64,000 bases of DNA from Augochlora pura (taxonomy: Eukaryota; Arthropoda; Insecta; Hymenoptera; Halictidae), in assembly GCF_028453695.1 (NCBI RefSeq), contig NC_135778.1, positions 27,641,214-27,705,213 on the forward strand, in the 5' to 3' direction. This document shows, one piece after another, positions 48,825-60,100 of this stretch (position 1 is its first letter; the number at the start of each line of letters is the position of its first letter). Made by a program: the position numbers and the translations under genes. Under the pieces are notes generated by a model. The model had not been told where the DNA came from and made no database searches. It saw nothing but the letters and a program-made list of their open reading frames with translations.

Positions 48825-50121
48825 ATTTTGGGATTTAAGTCTAGGTTAGTTCCCTGATTTAAGTCAACGATAGTTCTCGATTTTAGGTCTGGTTCAAATC
48901 TGATCTATGTCATGTTCAAGTCTAGTTTAGTTCCGAAATTTAAGTGTAACTGAGTTTTCAGATTTAAGTTAGGGTTAGTTCGATTTAGGTCTGGTTTAAA
49001 TATAGTTTATGTTTTCTTTAAGTCTAGGTTGGTTTTAGATCTAAGACAGGGTTAGTTTTCGATTTTAGGTCTGGTTTAAATCTGGTTTATATCTTCCTCA
49101 ACTCTAGATTGGTTCTCAGATTTATGTCTAGGTTAGTTCTCAGATTTAAGCCATGATTATGTCAGAGTTACTTCTTGATTTAAGTCTGGTTTAAATCTGA
49201 TTTATATCTTATTTAAGTTGCGTTCAGTTCCTCGAATTATGTTAGAGTAGTATTCGATTTTATATCTGGTTCAAATCTGGCTTATGTTTTGTTTAAGTCA
49301 GAGTTAGTTCTGAATCTCATGCCTAATTCTAATCTGGTTTATGTCTTCTTCAAGTCTAAATTAATTCTTAGAAATAAACCAGGATTAGTTCTGGACTTCA
49401 TGCCTGGTTCATATCTTCTTTAAATCTAGTTTAGTTCGCAGTTCTAAATCAGATTTAATACCCGATTTTAAATCATATTCAAATCTGATTTCTGTCTCAT
49501 TTAAGTCTAGATATTTTAAGACTGACTGAGGTCTGGATTAAATTGAATCCAGGTAAACTCAAGTCCCAGTTACATTTTCTGTGGGTCTAAGTTAACTCTG
49601 AGATTCACATCTAGGTTACTTCTCCGATTTAACTCAGAATTAATCCTGAATCTTAAATATAGTTTAAATATACTTTATGTCTCATTTAAGTCCAATTTAA
49701 CCCCTCGAACTACCGTTCCTTTCATGCTGTGACGATTAACACTTACTCGTACTTAATAATTTTCCTTAATAATTTTACCAAACAATTTTTGTTTCCTGTA
49801 TTGTCTCTATTTACCTTCGTTTCTACACTTTGGTAACGGAAGCATTTATTTTTACTTCGATGTAGAAGAAATTAATAATATTCATATTTAGTAGAGCTTG
49901 AATTAAATCTTCACCACGAGTCAGACTCGTTGTTATAGTACAAGGGGTTAATTTAACTCTGACCTAGGTCTACGTTAAGTGAAGTTTGAGTTGGTTTTTG
50001 TTGACGTTAGATAGTGGTTTAAATTAAATTTCTAGGTGAGCTTAAGTCTCGGATATATTTGCTTTGGTTTATAATAGGTCTGGGTCTTGCCAAGTCTACT
50101 GTAGGTCAGGACTAAGTTACC
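48825..50121. repeat. Large minisatellite (about 50-60 bp unit), hosting two MITEs
   Basis: Composite units made of ggtttaaatctggtttatg, tcttcttcaagtctagg and ttagttctcagatttaag recur about 15 times. The pattern resumes after the MITE at 49,697-49,951 (gacctaggtctacgtt) and up to the MITE at 50,122, and a last trace (taagtctgaattc) follows it. Confidence 0.88.
49697..49951. mobile_element. piggyBac-type MITE, family B
   Basis: TTAA at 49697-49700 and 49948-49951 bracket 247 bp with CCCCTCGAACTA / TAGTACAAGGGG ends. The palindrome ACGAGTCAGACTCGT (49916-49930) ends 17 bp before the right terminus. The tail (caccacgagtc...ggggttaa) aligns with the copy at 57,432-57,833; the middle is diverged, so this is a sister subfamily. 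There is no coding sequence. It is inserted in a minisatellite. Confidence 0.85.
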
Positions 50122-50384
50122 TTAACCCTCTTAGTGCTGGAAGGCCGATATATCGGCCCGCGCTGAACTGGCGGAAAGTGCCTTATACTTATACCTTTAT
50201 TATTTATGTAATTTCCAATGAATATTGAAAAATTGGCGTCACTGTTTCATTCACAATTTCGTCCTTAATACACAGCTTTTTGAATTATGTAAATATTGCT
50301 TTTCGTTTGGTTTTTATGAGCCTATTTCCAAACCCTAGTAACACCGTGCAATTTGGCTTTTTCGCTCGGCCCTAAGAGGGTTAA
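50122..50384. mobile_element. piggyBac-type MITE, family A, complete
   Basis: TTAA at 50122-50125 and 50381-50384 bracket 255 bp. The ends are CCCTCTTAGTGC and, on the other strand, CCCTCTTAGGGC. A perfect 16-bp palindrome GGCCGATATATCGGCC lies at 50143-50158, starting 17 bp inside the left terminus. Its inverse-orientation twin at 54,318 differs mainly by carrying another MITE. The internal TTAA within ttaatacac (near 50,256) is the equivalent of that insertion site and is empty here. Confidence 0.92.
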
Positions 50385-51412
50385 GTCTGAATTCTATTCA
50401 ATCCACTTTACCACCAATTCTACGGAGCACTAAAACCATTTTACATTAATTTACAAAAATAACAGTTCTACATTCACGCTAATGTTAAACACTCGTTATT
50501 GCAATAATTACAAGTAACATACACATTAAATAAATAACTCATCGATGTGTCCTCGCAATCCGAATACTCGTAGCCGAAAAAATAAACCAATCTTCTCATC
50601 GTTCCCTGAAATCTAAAAACAGCTTGACCCCAAGCAAAGTTCATCGGCCATTGTCCTTATTTTTGCCAATGAACCGTCGGTCGCCAACTCTGCGAGAAAT
50701 AGTGTTCATTGTTGAGGCTATGCAGTCCGACGTGTACGCGACCGATGCTCGAAGGTGCAAAGAACTGCTTTCACGAGCGGCGCGTAAAGCACGCCGGAGT
50801 GAGGACGTGGATCCCGCGAGCGACAGGGGGTTTATGTTTAGACCGCCTTGATCGCGACGAGTCGCCGCCGGAAGGTCGCCGATTATTTATCGTAAACAAG
50901 AAATTTTCACGTCGCGTATATAAATCGTGGGAGTCACACGGGGGCCAATTATAATGGCCGTATTTCGGGAACCGCTGGTCCCGTGGCACGCGGTGGCCAA
51001 CTTCGACGTCCACGGTCCCGGCACCCCGGCACCCCGGCACCGTCCGATTTTTCTCACGCCCGTGCGCGATAGTTGGCACCGGCCACGGCTGACGCGTGAT
51101 CCGAGACACGACGTGAATCATAAGCAGTTATAATTCGGGCGCAGGCTGTTCGCCAAATCCGGATATTCCGGTGTTACGCGTCGCGCACCTGGCCGCGTCG
51201 CCTGCGCAACTTGCCGGGGAAACCATAAATCATTCCGCGAAAATTCGGTGGCCCGCGCGATCATTACTATGTCCGCCGCACGTTTTGTCTCCTCTGACAC
51301 CCAAGACGCGGCCCGCATACATTTTGGTCGAACCGTTTCCCAACCATCAGTCACAATTTCCGTGGAACCGAAGTTTTCGGGGGTAGATACTGTACCCAAC
51401 TTTGGGAATTTA
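50385..51412. other. No gene seen
   Basis: AT-rich to 50,600, then CpG-rich with open frames on both strands (e.g. 50,771-51,121) and no domain. Confidence 0.4.
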
Positions 51413-52190
51413 TTCTGCCGAAACCGTGACACCTAAGGCAATGATTTCGAATGTGAAATATTCTGTAGACTCTCGTGGTTAAAACGGCATATCTTTTAAT
51501 ACTTACAAAAATCTTGAAATTAATTTAAAAATGGTTTACAAGTGATGCCTGTGGCAAGAGGATTCTTGGGAAATTTAATTATCATGGGTCTATCGAAATG
51601 TGAACTTTCAGAATTTTTTCTGCTGAAACCGTGATACTTAGAGCAATGATTTTTAATGTAAAATATTCAGCAGACTCTACCGAGTGAAATGATATATATT
51701 TTAATAATTCTACACAGCTTAAAACATATTTAAAAATTGTCTACGAGTGATACCTATGACACAAGGATTCTGGAGAAATTGAATATTCATGGGGCGGTCG
51801 GAACAGGAACTTTAAGAACTTTTTCACTTGAAACCATGGTTAATAGGACAAAGATTCTTAATGTGAAATATTCAGCAAACTCTCGCGAGTGAAATGATAT
51901 ATATTGTAATAATTTTACAAACCCTAAAACAAATTTAAAAATTGTCTACAAGTGATACCTGTGACAAGAGGATCCTCAATAAATTGAATCTTCACGAGTC
52001 AATGTGAACTTTAAACATTTCTCGTGCTCGAACCGTGCAAGATAGCTGAACGAACGTTACTATAGAACATTCTACGTACTGTTCCGCGCAACATGATGCA
52101 TTTTGTAATAATTTGACACGCATACAAACACGCTTAAGAAATATTTCGGTCCGACACCTGCGATACAGAAATCCCGTCGGACATTTTGTA
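51413..52190. repeat. Long-unit tandem repeat (about 200 bp, four units)
   Basis: Units begin at about 51,413, 51,628, 51,826 and 52,022 with ctg(c/a)tgaaaccgtgatac. Each contains gtgaaatattcagcagactc, gtgaaatgatatat, aaaattgtctacaagtgata and acaaggattc. The last unit is most decayed. Confidence 0.9.
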
Positions 52191-52989
52191 ATTTATTTTG
52201 GAAACCGGAGGTCCGAAATCAGATCGAACTGCGTCGTAAGATAGAGCAGACATTCCTCCAGAAGATATCATCGCAATAAGCAACACCGGGTATTTTGTTC
52301 TCGCCTGAGAAAATAAAATAGTGAGCCGGCGAGCTACGTGGCGCTGCCAGCGGCTCTCAACGCGGACGATTTTTCATCCCCGCCGTTTAATGCCGGCGAA
52401 ATTAATTTTCGTCGATTCAAATTATCGACATAAATAACGGAGATTCATAGTCGGCCGCTTGAAGCTCCGGGTACTTAACGGAACAGAGAACGAGGCGATC
52501 AATCTGGACTGACAGACCTTTTTCTCCGCGGTCCGTGTTTATTTTCTTGCCGCCACCGAACGGACAGTTACCGGTGCTTAATGGCTCGTTTAATTAATCG
52601 TAGGTCCATGGCCGAGTTCGCGCTAGCCTTCCACGACGTAACCCTTCCTCCTTTTTTTCCCGCCCGCTTATTCTTCACTGCCAGCGGGAGTAATCCCTAC
52701 TTCTTAAAAGCTGAATTATAGCCGCCGCTCGCGCCGGGCGAACTTTCTCGTTCAGCCGAATTTAAGAACGGTGTAACGGCGAAGTTTCTTCGATTCTTTC
52801 TCCACGTCTCCCCTGCAAACTCACGAAGCCATTCTCTGTACGCGGGAACTTTCGCGATCACACTATGTCTTCTTCTCGGCTCGGGAAAGAGGCGAATTTT
52901 TTATTTGCGCTCCTTCTCGGAGACTTTTCCCCTTGGACGCGCAACCTCGAACATTTTTCCTCGGTCGATGTACGCGAATTTTTGGGGAA
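52191..52989. other. No gene seen; AATTAAT-rich and CpG-bearing
   Basis: The stretch 52,340-52,620 mixes homeodomain-like ttaattaat words with CpG-rich words, a style often seen in conserved non-coding DNA. That is impression only. Confidence 0.35.
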
Positions 52990-53500
52990 CGGTATTCCTT
53001 CTCTGTTTAAACAAAGGTTGAAGAATACGTATGAATTTTTTTAGAACGACACTTTTATTGGTTGCGTTTTGAATAATTTCAAAAGCTCGCAGTGTCGTTC
53101 CATTGTTTCACTTGTAAGTCAAATATCGAAACATTTTTTTTGTTATTTAATATCACAGGTTTTGGTAAATAATAATTTTTTCCTGTCTAAATAGGGCTCG
53201 AAAAATACGTATGAATTTTATTGCAACAATTTTTCCATTTGTTCAATTAAAAAAAAATCTAACCAAATTAAAATTAAAAATTCACAGCACTCTTCCAAAA
53301 CTCCATACAGAAAACACGTGTCGAAATGATTTTTTCAACCACCCAACATTACATACATTACTAAAAAGTATTTTTTGTTCTGTTTAAATAAAATTCAAAG
53401 AACACACCTAAATTTTTTCATAACAATTCCCTTACTAATTACATCTCCAAAAATTCTTGAATTCCATATTTACTCAGACTTACAAAAACGTGAACCCCTT
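52990..53500. repeat. Long-unit tandem repeat (about 190 bp)
   Basis: Blocks ctgtttaaacaaaggttgaa (53,005), ctgtctaaatagggctcgaa (53,180) and ctgtttaaataaaattcaaa (53,378), each followed by aatacgtatgaatttt or a decayed form, mark three units. Confidence 0.75.
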
Positions 53501-54317
53501 TTTCTAAATCTAAAAATTAATTTGCCAAACGTCCCTAGTTATCGAATACACGAATAAATAATCACCCAGGCTGTTGTTTAGAAAACGGAATACAAGCAGA
53601 TGGACGTCGTAGCCGCGAGATGCGGTATGTGGGCCACAGCCTTGTCACGAAATCCGCAGCTCGTTATTTTGTAATTTTGCGATGGAATTGCGCGTTCGTT
53701 GCGTTCGTATATTCATCGAGCATTGACCTGCTTTCGGGATTACAAGGGAATGGAATTTTTACCCTCGAACAAGCGGTCGTCGTTTCCTCGGGACGTACCA
53801 AGACAACGGCCGCCGGACGTATTGATTTACCGCGTCCCGTTAAAATCCCCGTCGCCGTTTATCGGCGCCGGCCGTTCCCGCCGTTTAACGTCCCTCCCCA
53901 TAATTAAAAATAAATTGAAATTTACAGCCGCGGTTATGGGATCAGAAGCCGTTAACTCAGTTTCGAAATTGGCCGCGTCAATCCGCCGCTTAATGAAACC
54001 GTTTAATTTATGGCCGGACGTTCCGCAGCTGCTTGAACGCCGCGGCCGCCTTGACGCGGTGATCTGCTTAGTCGCCGGAAAGAAATTCGGAAATTCGACT
54101 ATGAAAGAGGCGCTCGACGACGAGCGAGGTATGGTAAGAGAATCGGCTCGCGGCAAGGCAGCACTGTTATCAACTGGTGGGAGCCGGCGGCCTGCGATAT
54201 CGTGGCGCCATCGGTAGATCTGCAGCGAACTGTCCGACATGGCACGGGATTATACTACTGCTGCGGCGATAAACGCGCCCCGTCGGCCAGCCGACCACAC
54301 GGTACGATGTTACTTTG
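53501..54317. other. No gene seen; CpG-rich
   Basis: Frames of 172 (plus) and 137 (minus) codons overlap in 53,699-54,240 with no domain. Both being open in GC-rich sequence argues against either being real. Confidence 0.4.
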
Positions 54318-54828
54318 TTAACCCTCTTAGTGCCGAGCGAAGAAGCCAAATTTCACGGTGTTACCTAGGGTTTGGAAATAGGCTCATAAAAACCAGACGA
54401 AAAGCAATAATTACATAATTCAAAAAGCAGTGTATTAACGCCTTGCCATACCATTTTCTTCATGGTTACAAAAATGAGCAGTTTTGCTATTGTAATAATT
54501 TCTTAGAACGAAACGAAAAAATATTTATTCCGTTTGTCTACATTTACTTGAATGGTTAAATACTGATTGCAAGGGGACAGAATTTTATTCCGGCTTAAAA
54601 GAATGGAATAACATTTATATTTAACAGGATATTAATAGAAATCTCTATGACCAGCCAGACTCGTCAAAATACGGCAAGAAGTTAACGACGAAATTGAGAA
54701 TGAAACGGTGACGCCAATTTTTCTATATTCATAGGAAATTACATAAATAACAAAGGTATAAGTATAAGGCATTTTTCGCCAGGGCAGCACGGTCCGATAT
54801 ATCCGCCCTCCGGCATTAAGAGGGTTAA
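54318..54828. mobile_element. piggyBac-type MITE, family A, with a family B element inside
   Basis: TTAA at 54318-54321 and 54825-54828. The ends CCCTCTTAGTGCCGAG and GGCATTAAGAGGG match the 50,122 copy in inverse orientation. Without the inner element and one TTAA, 256 bp remain, against 255 bp in the other copy. The palindrome near the right end is decayed (gtccgatatatccgcc at 54792-54807) but keeps the 17-bp offset. Confidence 0.92.
54435..54685. mobile_element. piggyBac-type MITE, family B, nested in family A
   Basis: TTAA at 54435-54438 and 54682-54685 enclose 243 bp starting cgccttgccata and ending tacggcaagaag. It sits exactly at the TTAA that is unoccupied in the family A copy at 50,122. 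It aligns along its length with the outer element at 57,432 (shared: gcaaggggacagaatttta, acatttatatttaacagga). Half of its subterminal palindrome (gactcgt ending 54664) survives, 17 bp from the end. Confidence 0.92.
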
Positions 54829-55523
54829 ACAACGCGTTCGAGACGAGACTAAAATATCAATTCTCAATAATTTACAATATTATAAATATACGAATGTCTT
54901 TATAAAACTGTGCATCAGTGGTTTATTTTTTTTTTCAACGATTTTCCGCTTCGTTTATTCGTTCGAAGCATTCGAAGCGAGGCTAATATTTGTTAAGGAT
55001 TCTTCTTTTTCTTGAGGCTTTGATAATCCCTCTAAGGGCGGATTGATCGGCTTATAAATAAACGACAAAAGGCTGCAATTCGCAAGGAGAGCCCCGCGCT
55101 AGGCCGACAAAGGCGCGAACTTCCAATCCGTGGGACGCACAGCGATTCGAGTAATAGAGGATAGACCGAGGAATCAATATCTTTTTTTATTCTCTTCTTT
55201 TTTATCATTTAATCGTTTGCGAACATTTAATGAATTGCTGTGCGATGTGGAATTGTTGGAGGTAGTGTTTTTATCGTTAATGGCGGTGAATGGGTCACTT
55301 GAGACCTGTTGCAGTTACGAACTGTACCACGATTCGATTTAGTATAATGTCTGATTTTTACAAATGTTGTAAGAAATTTCTTATTATTTATTAATTTGTT
55401 ACGGTGAGATATTTGTTCTTTTCTTTTGTATTATGTTTGAGTATAAGTCAGTTATGCGCATATTATGTTCGAATGTGTGTAAGCTGTTTATTTGTTACGT
55501 TTTCCTACGTAATTCTTAAAAGT
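54829..55523. other. No gene seen
   Basis: AT-rich apart from a short CpG-bearing part (55,020-55,160). No coding is recognised. Confidence 0.4.
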
Positions 55524-56225
55524 GCAGCTGTTGTATAATCCTAAGCCTCACTTTTATATGCATAAAATATACTTGGTCGTACAAAATGGAAATATTATGC
55601 TCTTTATTACGTAGAATAGAAATAGCATAATCCAGGGAAACTACTTTAGACTCACAGTTAAAATTACTTCGAGTACAAAGGGTTAAAACGTCGATCTTAG
55701 CGCGGACATAAGAGCTGGCGATATCCGAGGCCGCGCGTCCCTTTAGCCAGAACTTCCACGATCAAGCGAAAATACTAGGCATTTTATTATATAGAATAGA
55801 AACACCATAAGCCAGAAATACTATATTAGACTCATAGTTATAATTGCATCGAGTGCAAAGGGTTAAAATATCAATCTTAGCGCGGACATAGGAGCTGGCG
55901 ATGTTCGAGGGCGCGCATCTCGTTCGCTGGAACTTCTACAAGCGAAATATAAATACTATGCACATTGTTACATAAACATATGCAGCTGTTGTATAATCCT
56001 AAGCCTCACTTTTACATGTATAAAATATACTTGGTCGTACAAAATGGAAATATTATGCTCTTTATTACGTAGAATAGAAACACCATAATCCAGACAAACT
56101 ATTTTAGACTCGCAGTTAAAATCGCTTGAAGTACAAAGGGTTAATACATATATCTCAGGGCGGACATAAGAGCTGGCTATATTCGAAGACGCGCGTCCCT
56201 TTTTCGCCGGAGTTTTCGCGAACCA
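55524..56225. repeat. Three tandem copies of a family D MITE end plus flank
   Basis: Copies 1 and 3 start gcagctgttgtataatccta (55,524 and 55,982); copy 2 is partial, from about 55,771. All contain gtagaatagaaacaccataa, then ttcgagtgcaaagggttaa (family D terminus, inverted), then cttagcgcggacataagagc and a cgcgcgtccctt block. Because the flank beyond the TTAA is repeated too, the unit was duplicated after the MITE inserted. In copy 2, gcatcgagtgcaaagggtta equals the left end of the 28,169 element reversed. Confidence 0.8.
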
Positions 56226-57204
56226 GCAGGGCGTCGCTAACGCGGCGAGCAAACAGAAGGATCCTGCAATAAGGACGTCGGTGGGCCGTCCTCCGAGTTC
56301 GACGGGTACGTCGTAATTGCCGCGAGTTTAGAGGGAGCCCCTTAGCTCGGAGGGTTCGGCTGGCTCCGGGCCGTTTCGGTTAATTACGTGTGAATATTAA
56401 CAGCCGCGGCTCCGGGCGCCGTGGTGTTTAGGTGTTCCCGAGACGCCTCCGGTCGAACTCTCACGGCCCGATACGCTGCCGTTGCCGCATCGCACGATGG
56501 AAATTACCGAATAGTTCGGTATTCATTGTTATCCCGCGGAACTTTCCGCATCGATGTCTCAGACTAATACGGAACGGTAACACCCGGATCACGAATTTAT
56601 GACGGCGCATCGAGAACCGTCCCCGTAATTACGCTCGCTGACGAATCTTCCATACGGCGTCTCAACCCTTTCCACTGCGATCTCTTTCAGGACCCCGTTG
56701 ACTAGCTCTTCGTCATTCCTTAATCGGTTCCTCGATGAAACGCGAGGACTCCTGTTTTCTGATTATCTTTGTTTACCATTTTATTGCAAAATTTTCGTGA
56801 CAAGTGATTACAATTTTCTTTCAATTTAGGAGAAACGATTTACGGTGATATTTGTAAAATTAGGTGTGATATTTCAGTCAAGATTATGATTCAATGTTAT
56901 AGTCTGAAGGGTTGAGAGGATTGGGAATGGTAGGCTTTTTGGATACGTTGCAGATGATTAGAACGAGGTCTTTTTCTGAGCTGTCCAGGCGTTTAAATCT
57001 GGTAGCTATGTTTTTAATATATTTTAAGGGGTTTATATATGGTATCCATTTTTATAAATATGTGGTAGGCTAATCAGACATTTATTTTTTAGAAATATTC
57101 TAAAGTGCCTGAATTGGGTATTGAGATTTCTTATTACTGTCTGAACCGATCAGAAATGGTACCTGTTTGTCTGAATGTAAAACAAATTGTTGAGACATGG
57201 TACC
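56226..57204. other. No gene seen
   Basis: CpG-rich to about 56,750, then AT-rich. No coding is recognised. Confidence 0.4.
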
Positions 57205-57431
57205 TACGGAATTTGGGCGTGTTCTGCTGAATAGGGGCACGTTTTTTTATTATGGGCGTGTCCTGTTCCTTATAGGCGTGTATTATTTAAAATGGGCATC
57301 GTGTGAGTGTTCTTTTCAACACGGACATGTCCTATTAAATATAGTCATGTGTCGAAAAACATGGTAGTGTCTTGAAAAACATGGGAATGTCTTGAAGAAC
57401 ATGCGAGCGTCTGCAAGGGCATGGGCGTGTT

Positions 57432-57833
57432 TTAACCCCTCGCCGTATCATTTTCATCATAGTTACAATGGTAAACGCTTTTCGATTGTAATTATTTCGT
57501 AGAAGAAAAAGGAAATTTATATTTATTGTATGTCTACGTTTACTAGAACGATTCAATATTGACCGCAAGGGGACAGAATTTTATTCCGACTTAAAAGAAC
57601 GGGATAACAATTATATTTAACAGGATGTTAACACTTTGTTGACCGGCAATTTTACGCTGAATCTACCTCACGTCACCGGCTATTATTAGTTTGGGAATGC
57701 AAACACGAGTTAACTCGTGAGCAGTCAACAACGTTTGGGAATGCAAACACGATTTAACTCGTGACCGGTCAATAATGTGTTAATACAAATCTCCATCACG
57801 AGTCTGATTCGTTGAAGTACGGCAGGGGGTTGA
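57432..57833. mobile_element. piggyBac-type MITE, family B, with family C inside
   Basis: Left TTAA 57432-57435; right TTGA 57830-57833, a decayed TTAA. Ends are CCCCTCGCCGTA and TACGGCAGGGGG. Minus the inner element and one TTAA, 242 bp remain, against 243 bp in the copy at 54,435. The near-palindrome ACGAGTCTGATTCGT (57798-57812) ends 17 bp before the terminus. Confidence 0.92.
57628..57783. mobile_element. piggyBac-type MITE, family C (148 bp), nested in family B
   Basis: TTAA at 57628-57631 and 57780-57783; ends CACTTTGTTGACCGG and, on the other strand, CACATTATTGACCGG. A 44-bp unit starting tttgggaatgcaaacacga occurs twice (57,690 and 57,734). Each unit holds a palindrome: ACGAGTTAACTCGT (57705-57718, perfect) and ACGATTTAACTCGT (57749-57762), the latter ending 17 bp from the right terminus. 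The equivalent site in the copy at 54,435 (gatattaatag) is empty. Confidence 0.9.
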
Positions 57834-58075
57834 AGAACATGAGAACGTCTTGAAGAACATGGTAGTGTCTCGAAGAACGTGGCCGTTTCTGAAAGAACAT
57901 GAGAGTGTCCCGAAGAACGTGGCCGTTTCTTAAAGAACATGGGAGTGTCTCGGAGAACCTGGGAGTGTCTCGAAGAACATGGGAGTGTCTCGGGAACCTG
58001 GGAGTGTCTCGAAGAACCTGGCCATGTCTTTCTTGAATCTGGGCGTGTTTGGTCGCGCATGGGCGTGGATACCTA

Positions 58076-59227
58076 CTCACGGGTTTCTACATAACATCAG
58101 ATGTACTTAATACAAGACAAATAGTCGTCGAGAATATGGGAAATAACATTCTACGAGTACTACATTCTACTAGTAATTAAAACTGGCTCTGCGACGTTGG
58201 ACAGGGCCGGCAGGAGCGTTCTGATTAACGTGAGAGCACCGACACGAAATTGGCGACGGTAAACGGTCCGTATCGAGGGAAGAGTTAGTTTCTGTGATCT
58301 CTGGCGGAGTTTGAATCTGATTTTAGCGACGAGTGTCGCTGCACCGGGCGAAACAAGGCGGCTGTCAGCGATACAGCCGTATGGAATGGCGCTGAAGAAG
58401 TGAACTGGGTTATCGTGCAGGGTTCTCTGTTCCGCAGAAATTTCCATGGATCGACGAGTGGTCCGGGGTTCAACGAATCGCTCGTCGCTAAAAGCCACTT
58501 GGTCTCTTCGGCCATTATGCAGATCATGCTCAGTCGGCGAGAGCCGCGCGTTCTCGCCGTAACGAGATCGAACTGCACAGAGAGACAGGGATCGCATATA
58601 CTATGACTGGAAGCGATCTCCAAGACACTGCAACGGCTGCGAACCAATCACCTGTTCTACCGATGTGAATACATTAACGCCGCGTCTAGAGTGGTGACCA
58701 GTTAACTATACGGTCCAGTTATTTTCTTATCTGGCGGTCTACTCGGGTTATTTCAAGCAGAAAGCCGGCTTCCATTAAAGCGAAGCATCTTCGGACATTA
58801 AAGTGTCGACCGTCGCCCACGGGGAGGTATCTTTCGTCAACCTGGAATCGCTCCAAACATCTCAATGTCAGCCGGTGCTAAGATAGAACGCAACCGGAAC
58901 AGTTCCATGCCAGCTTTTAGACTGCACAAAGTGTCCGTCGTACGCGGGACTTTCAATTTTTCTGAGACTGATATACCCTACCACGGAATCGGTGCCAACT
59001 CTCTAGAACACAACATTCCCGGACGTAAACCCTAACTCTTCGATACGGTGTACGATACTCGGGCATCCAACGTATTGGTCTGAAATGCGGCCAAAACATT
59101 CGGTGACGAGTTAGGTCTGCCTGGAATGTGCCTCAGACAGGCCGCGGTATGCTTTTATGAGCACCAAATGTGTTTAGGAATCTCGTTCGTGCGCACCGAA
59201 ATATTACAGAAGAGTGAAGAATAAACA
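58076..59227. other. No gene seen; CpG-bearing
   Basis: Frames of 145, 120 and 68 codons overlap on both strands in 58,160-58,650 with no recognisable domain. Not called as a gene. Confidence 0.4.
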
Positions 59228-60100
59228 TCCAGTCTGAACAGTCTGGGATGTGATCAGATAAATAAGTATATAGTCTGTATACTCTGAATTGTGACCACAG
59301 AAACTGGTATTTAGTCTGAAGTAGCTGTAATGTGTTCAGATAAATAGGTATCTAGTCCAAAAAGTATGCTAAGTGATCAAAAATATAGGTACTTAGTCTG
59401 AAGACTCAAGTATGTGTTTATATAAATAGGTACCTAGTTTGTACAGTCTCCAATGTGTTTAGAAAACTAGGTACCGTGACTGAACAAGCTGTAATATGCT
59501 AGGAAATATATGTGTCTGCTCTGAGCAGTCTTTAATGTATTCTGATAAATAGGTACCTAATCTGAATAGTTTACGATGTGTTCAGAAATATTTATCTAGC
59601 CCAAAAAGTCTGGAATATATTCATAAAAAAATATGTACTTAGTCTGACCAGTGTGGAATATGTTCAGAAAAATAGGTACCCAGTCTGAAGAACCTAGAAT
59701 AAGTTCAGATAAATAGGTACCTAGTCTGAAGAGCCTGGAATAAGTTCGGATAAATAGGTACCTAGTCTAAGTAGTCAGAAATGTGCCCACAGAAATAGGT
59801 ACCTAGCCTAAATAATCTACAATGTGTTCAGATAAATAAGTAGCTAGTTTAAAGAGCCTACAAAGTTATCAGAAAAGTAGGTAGATAGTCTGAAGAGTCT
59901 ACGAAGAGCTCATAAAAATAGGTACATAGTCTGAACAGGCTGGAATGTGTTTAGATAAATATCTACCTAGTCTAAAGAGTCTACTGGGTTATCAGAAAAG
60001 TAGGTACCTAGTCTGAAGAATCTACAAACCGCTCAGAAAAATGGGTACCCAATCTGAACAGTCTATACGTGTTCAGAAAAATATGTATCCAATTAGAAGA
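59228..60100. repeat. Minisatellite (about 44-bp unit)
   Basis: About 19 units of the type aataggtacctagtctgaag plus agtctacaatgtgttcagaa occur. Two neighbouring units near 59,690-59,760 are nearly identical; others are decayed. Many units carry a KpnI-like ggtacc word. Confidence 0.92.

Larger units (their letters stand above)
57205..58075. repeat. 21-bp minisatellite (gggcgtgtcttgaagaacat), split by nested MITEs
   Basis: Units run from gggcgtgttctgctgaatag at about 57,209 to 57,431 and resume at 57,834 to about 58,070, with variants gggagtgtctcgaagaacat and ggccgtttctgaaagaacat. The interruption is the MITE at 57,432-57,833. The 21-bp period is a multiple of three, so the minus strand shows two frames of about 100 codons that are artefacts. 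Confidence 0.92.

Noticed and set aside
53699..54240. 172-codon plus and 137-codon minus frames
   Set aside because: They overlap each other, lack any recognisable domain and lie in a CpG-rich block.
57725..58080. Two frames of 94-111 codons rich in SSRHSHV
   Set aside because: They translate a 21-bp minisatellite read on the minus strand and run into the nested MITEs.
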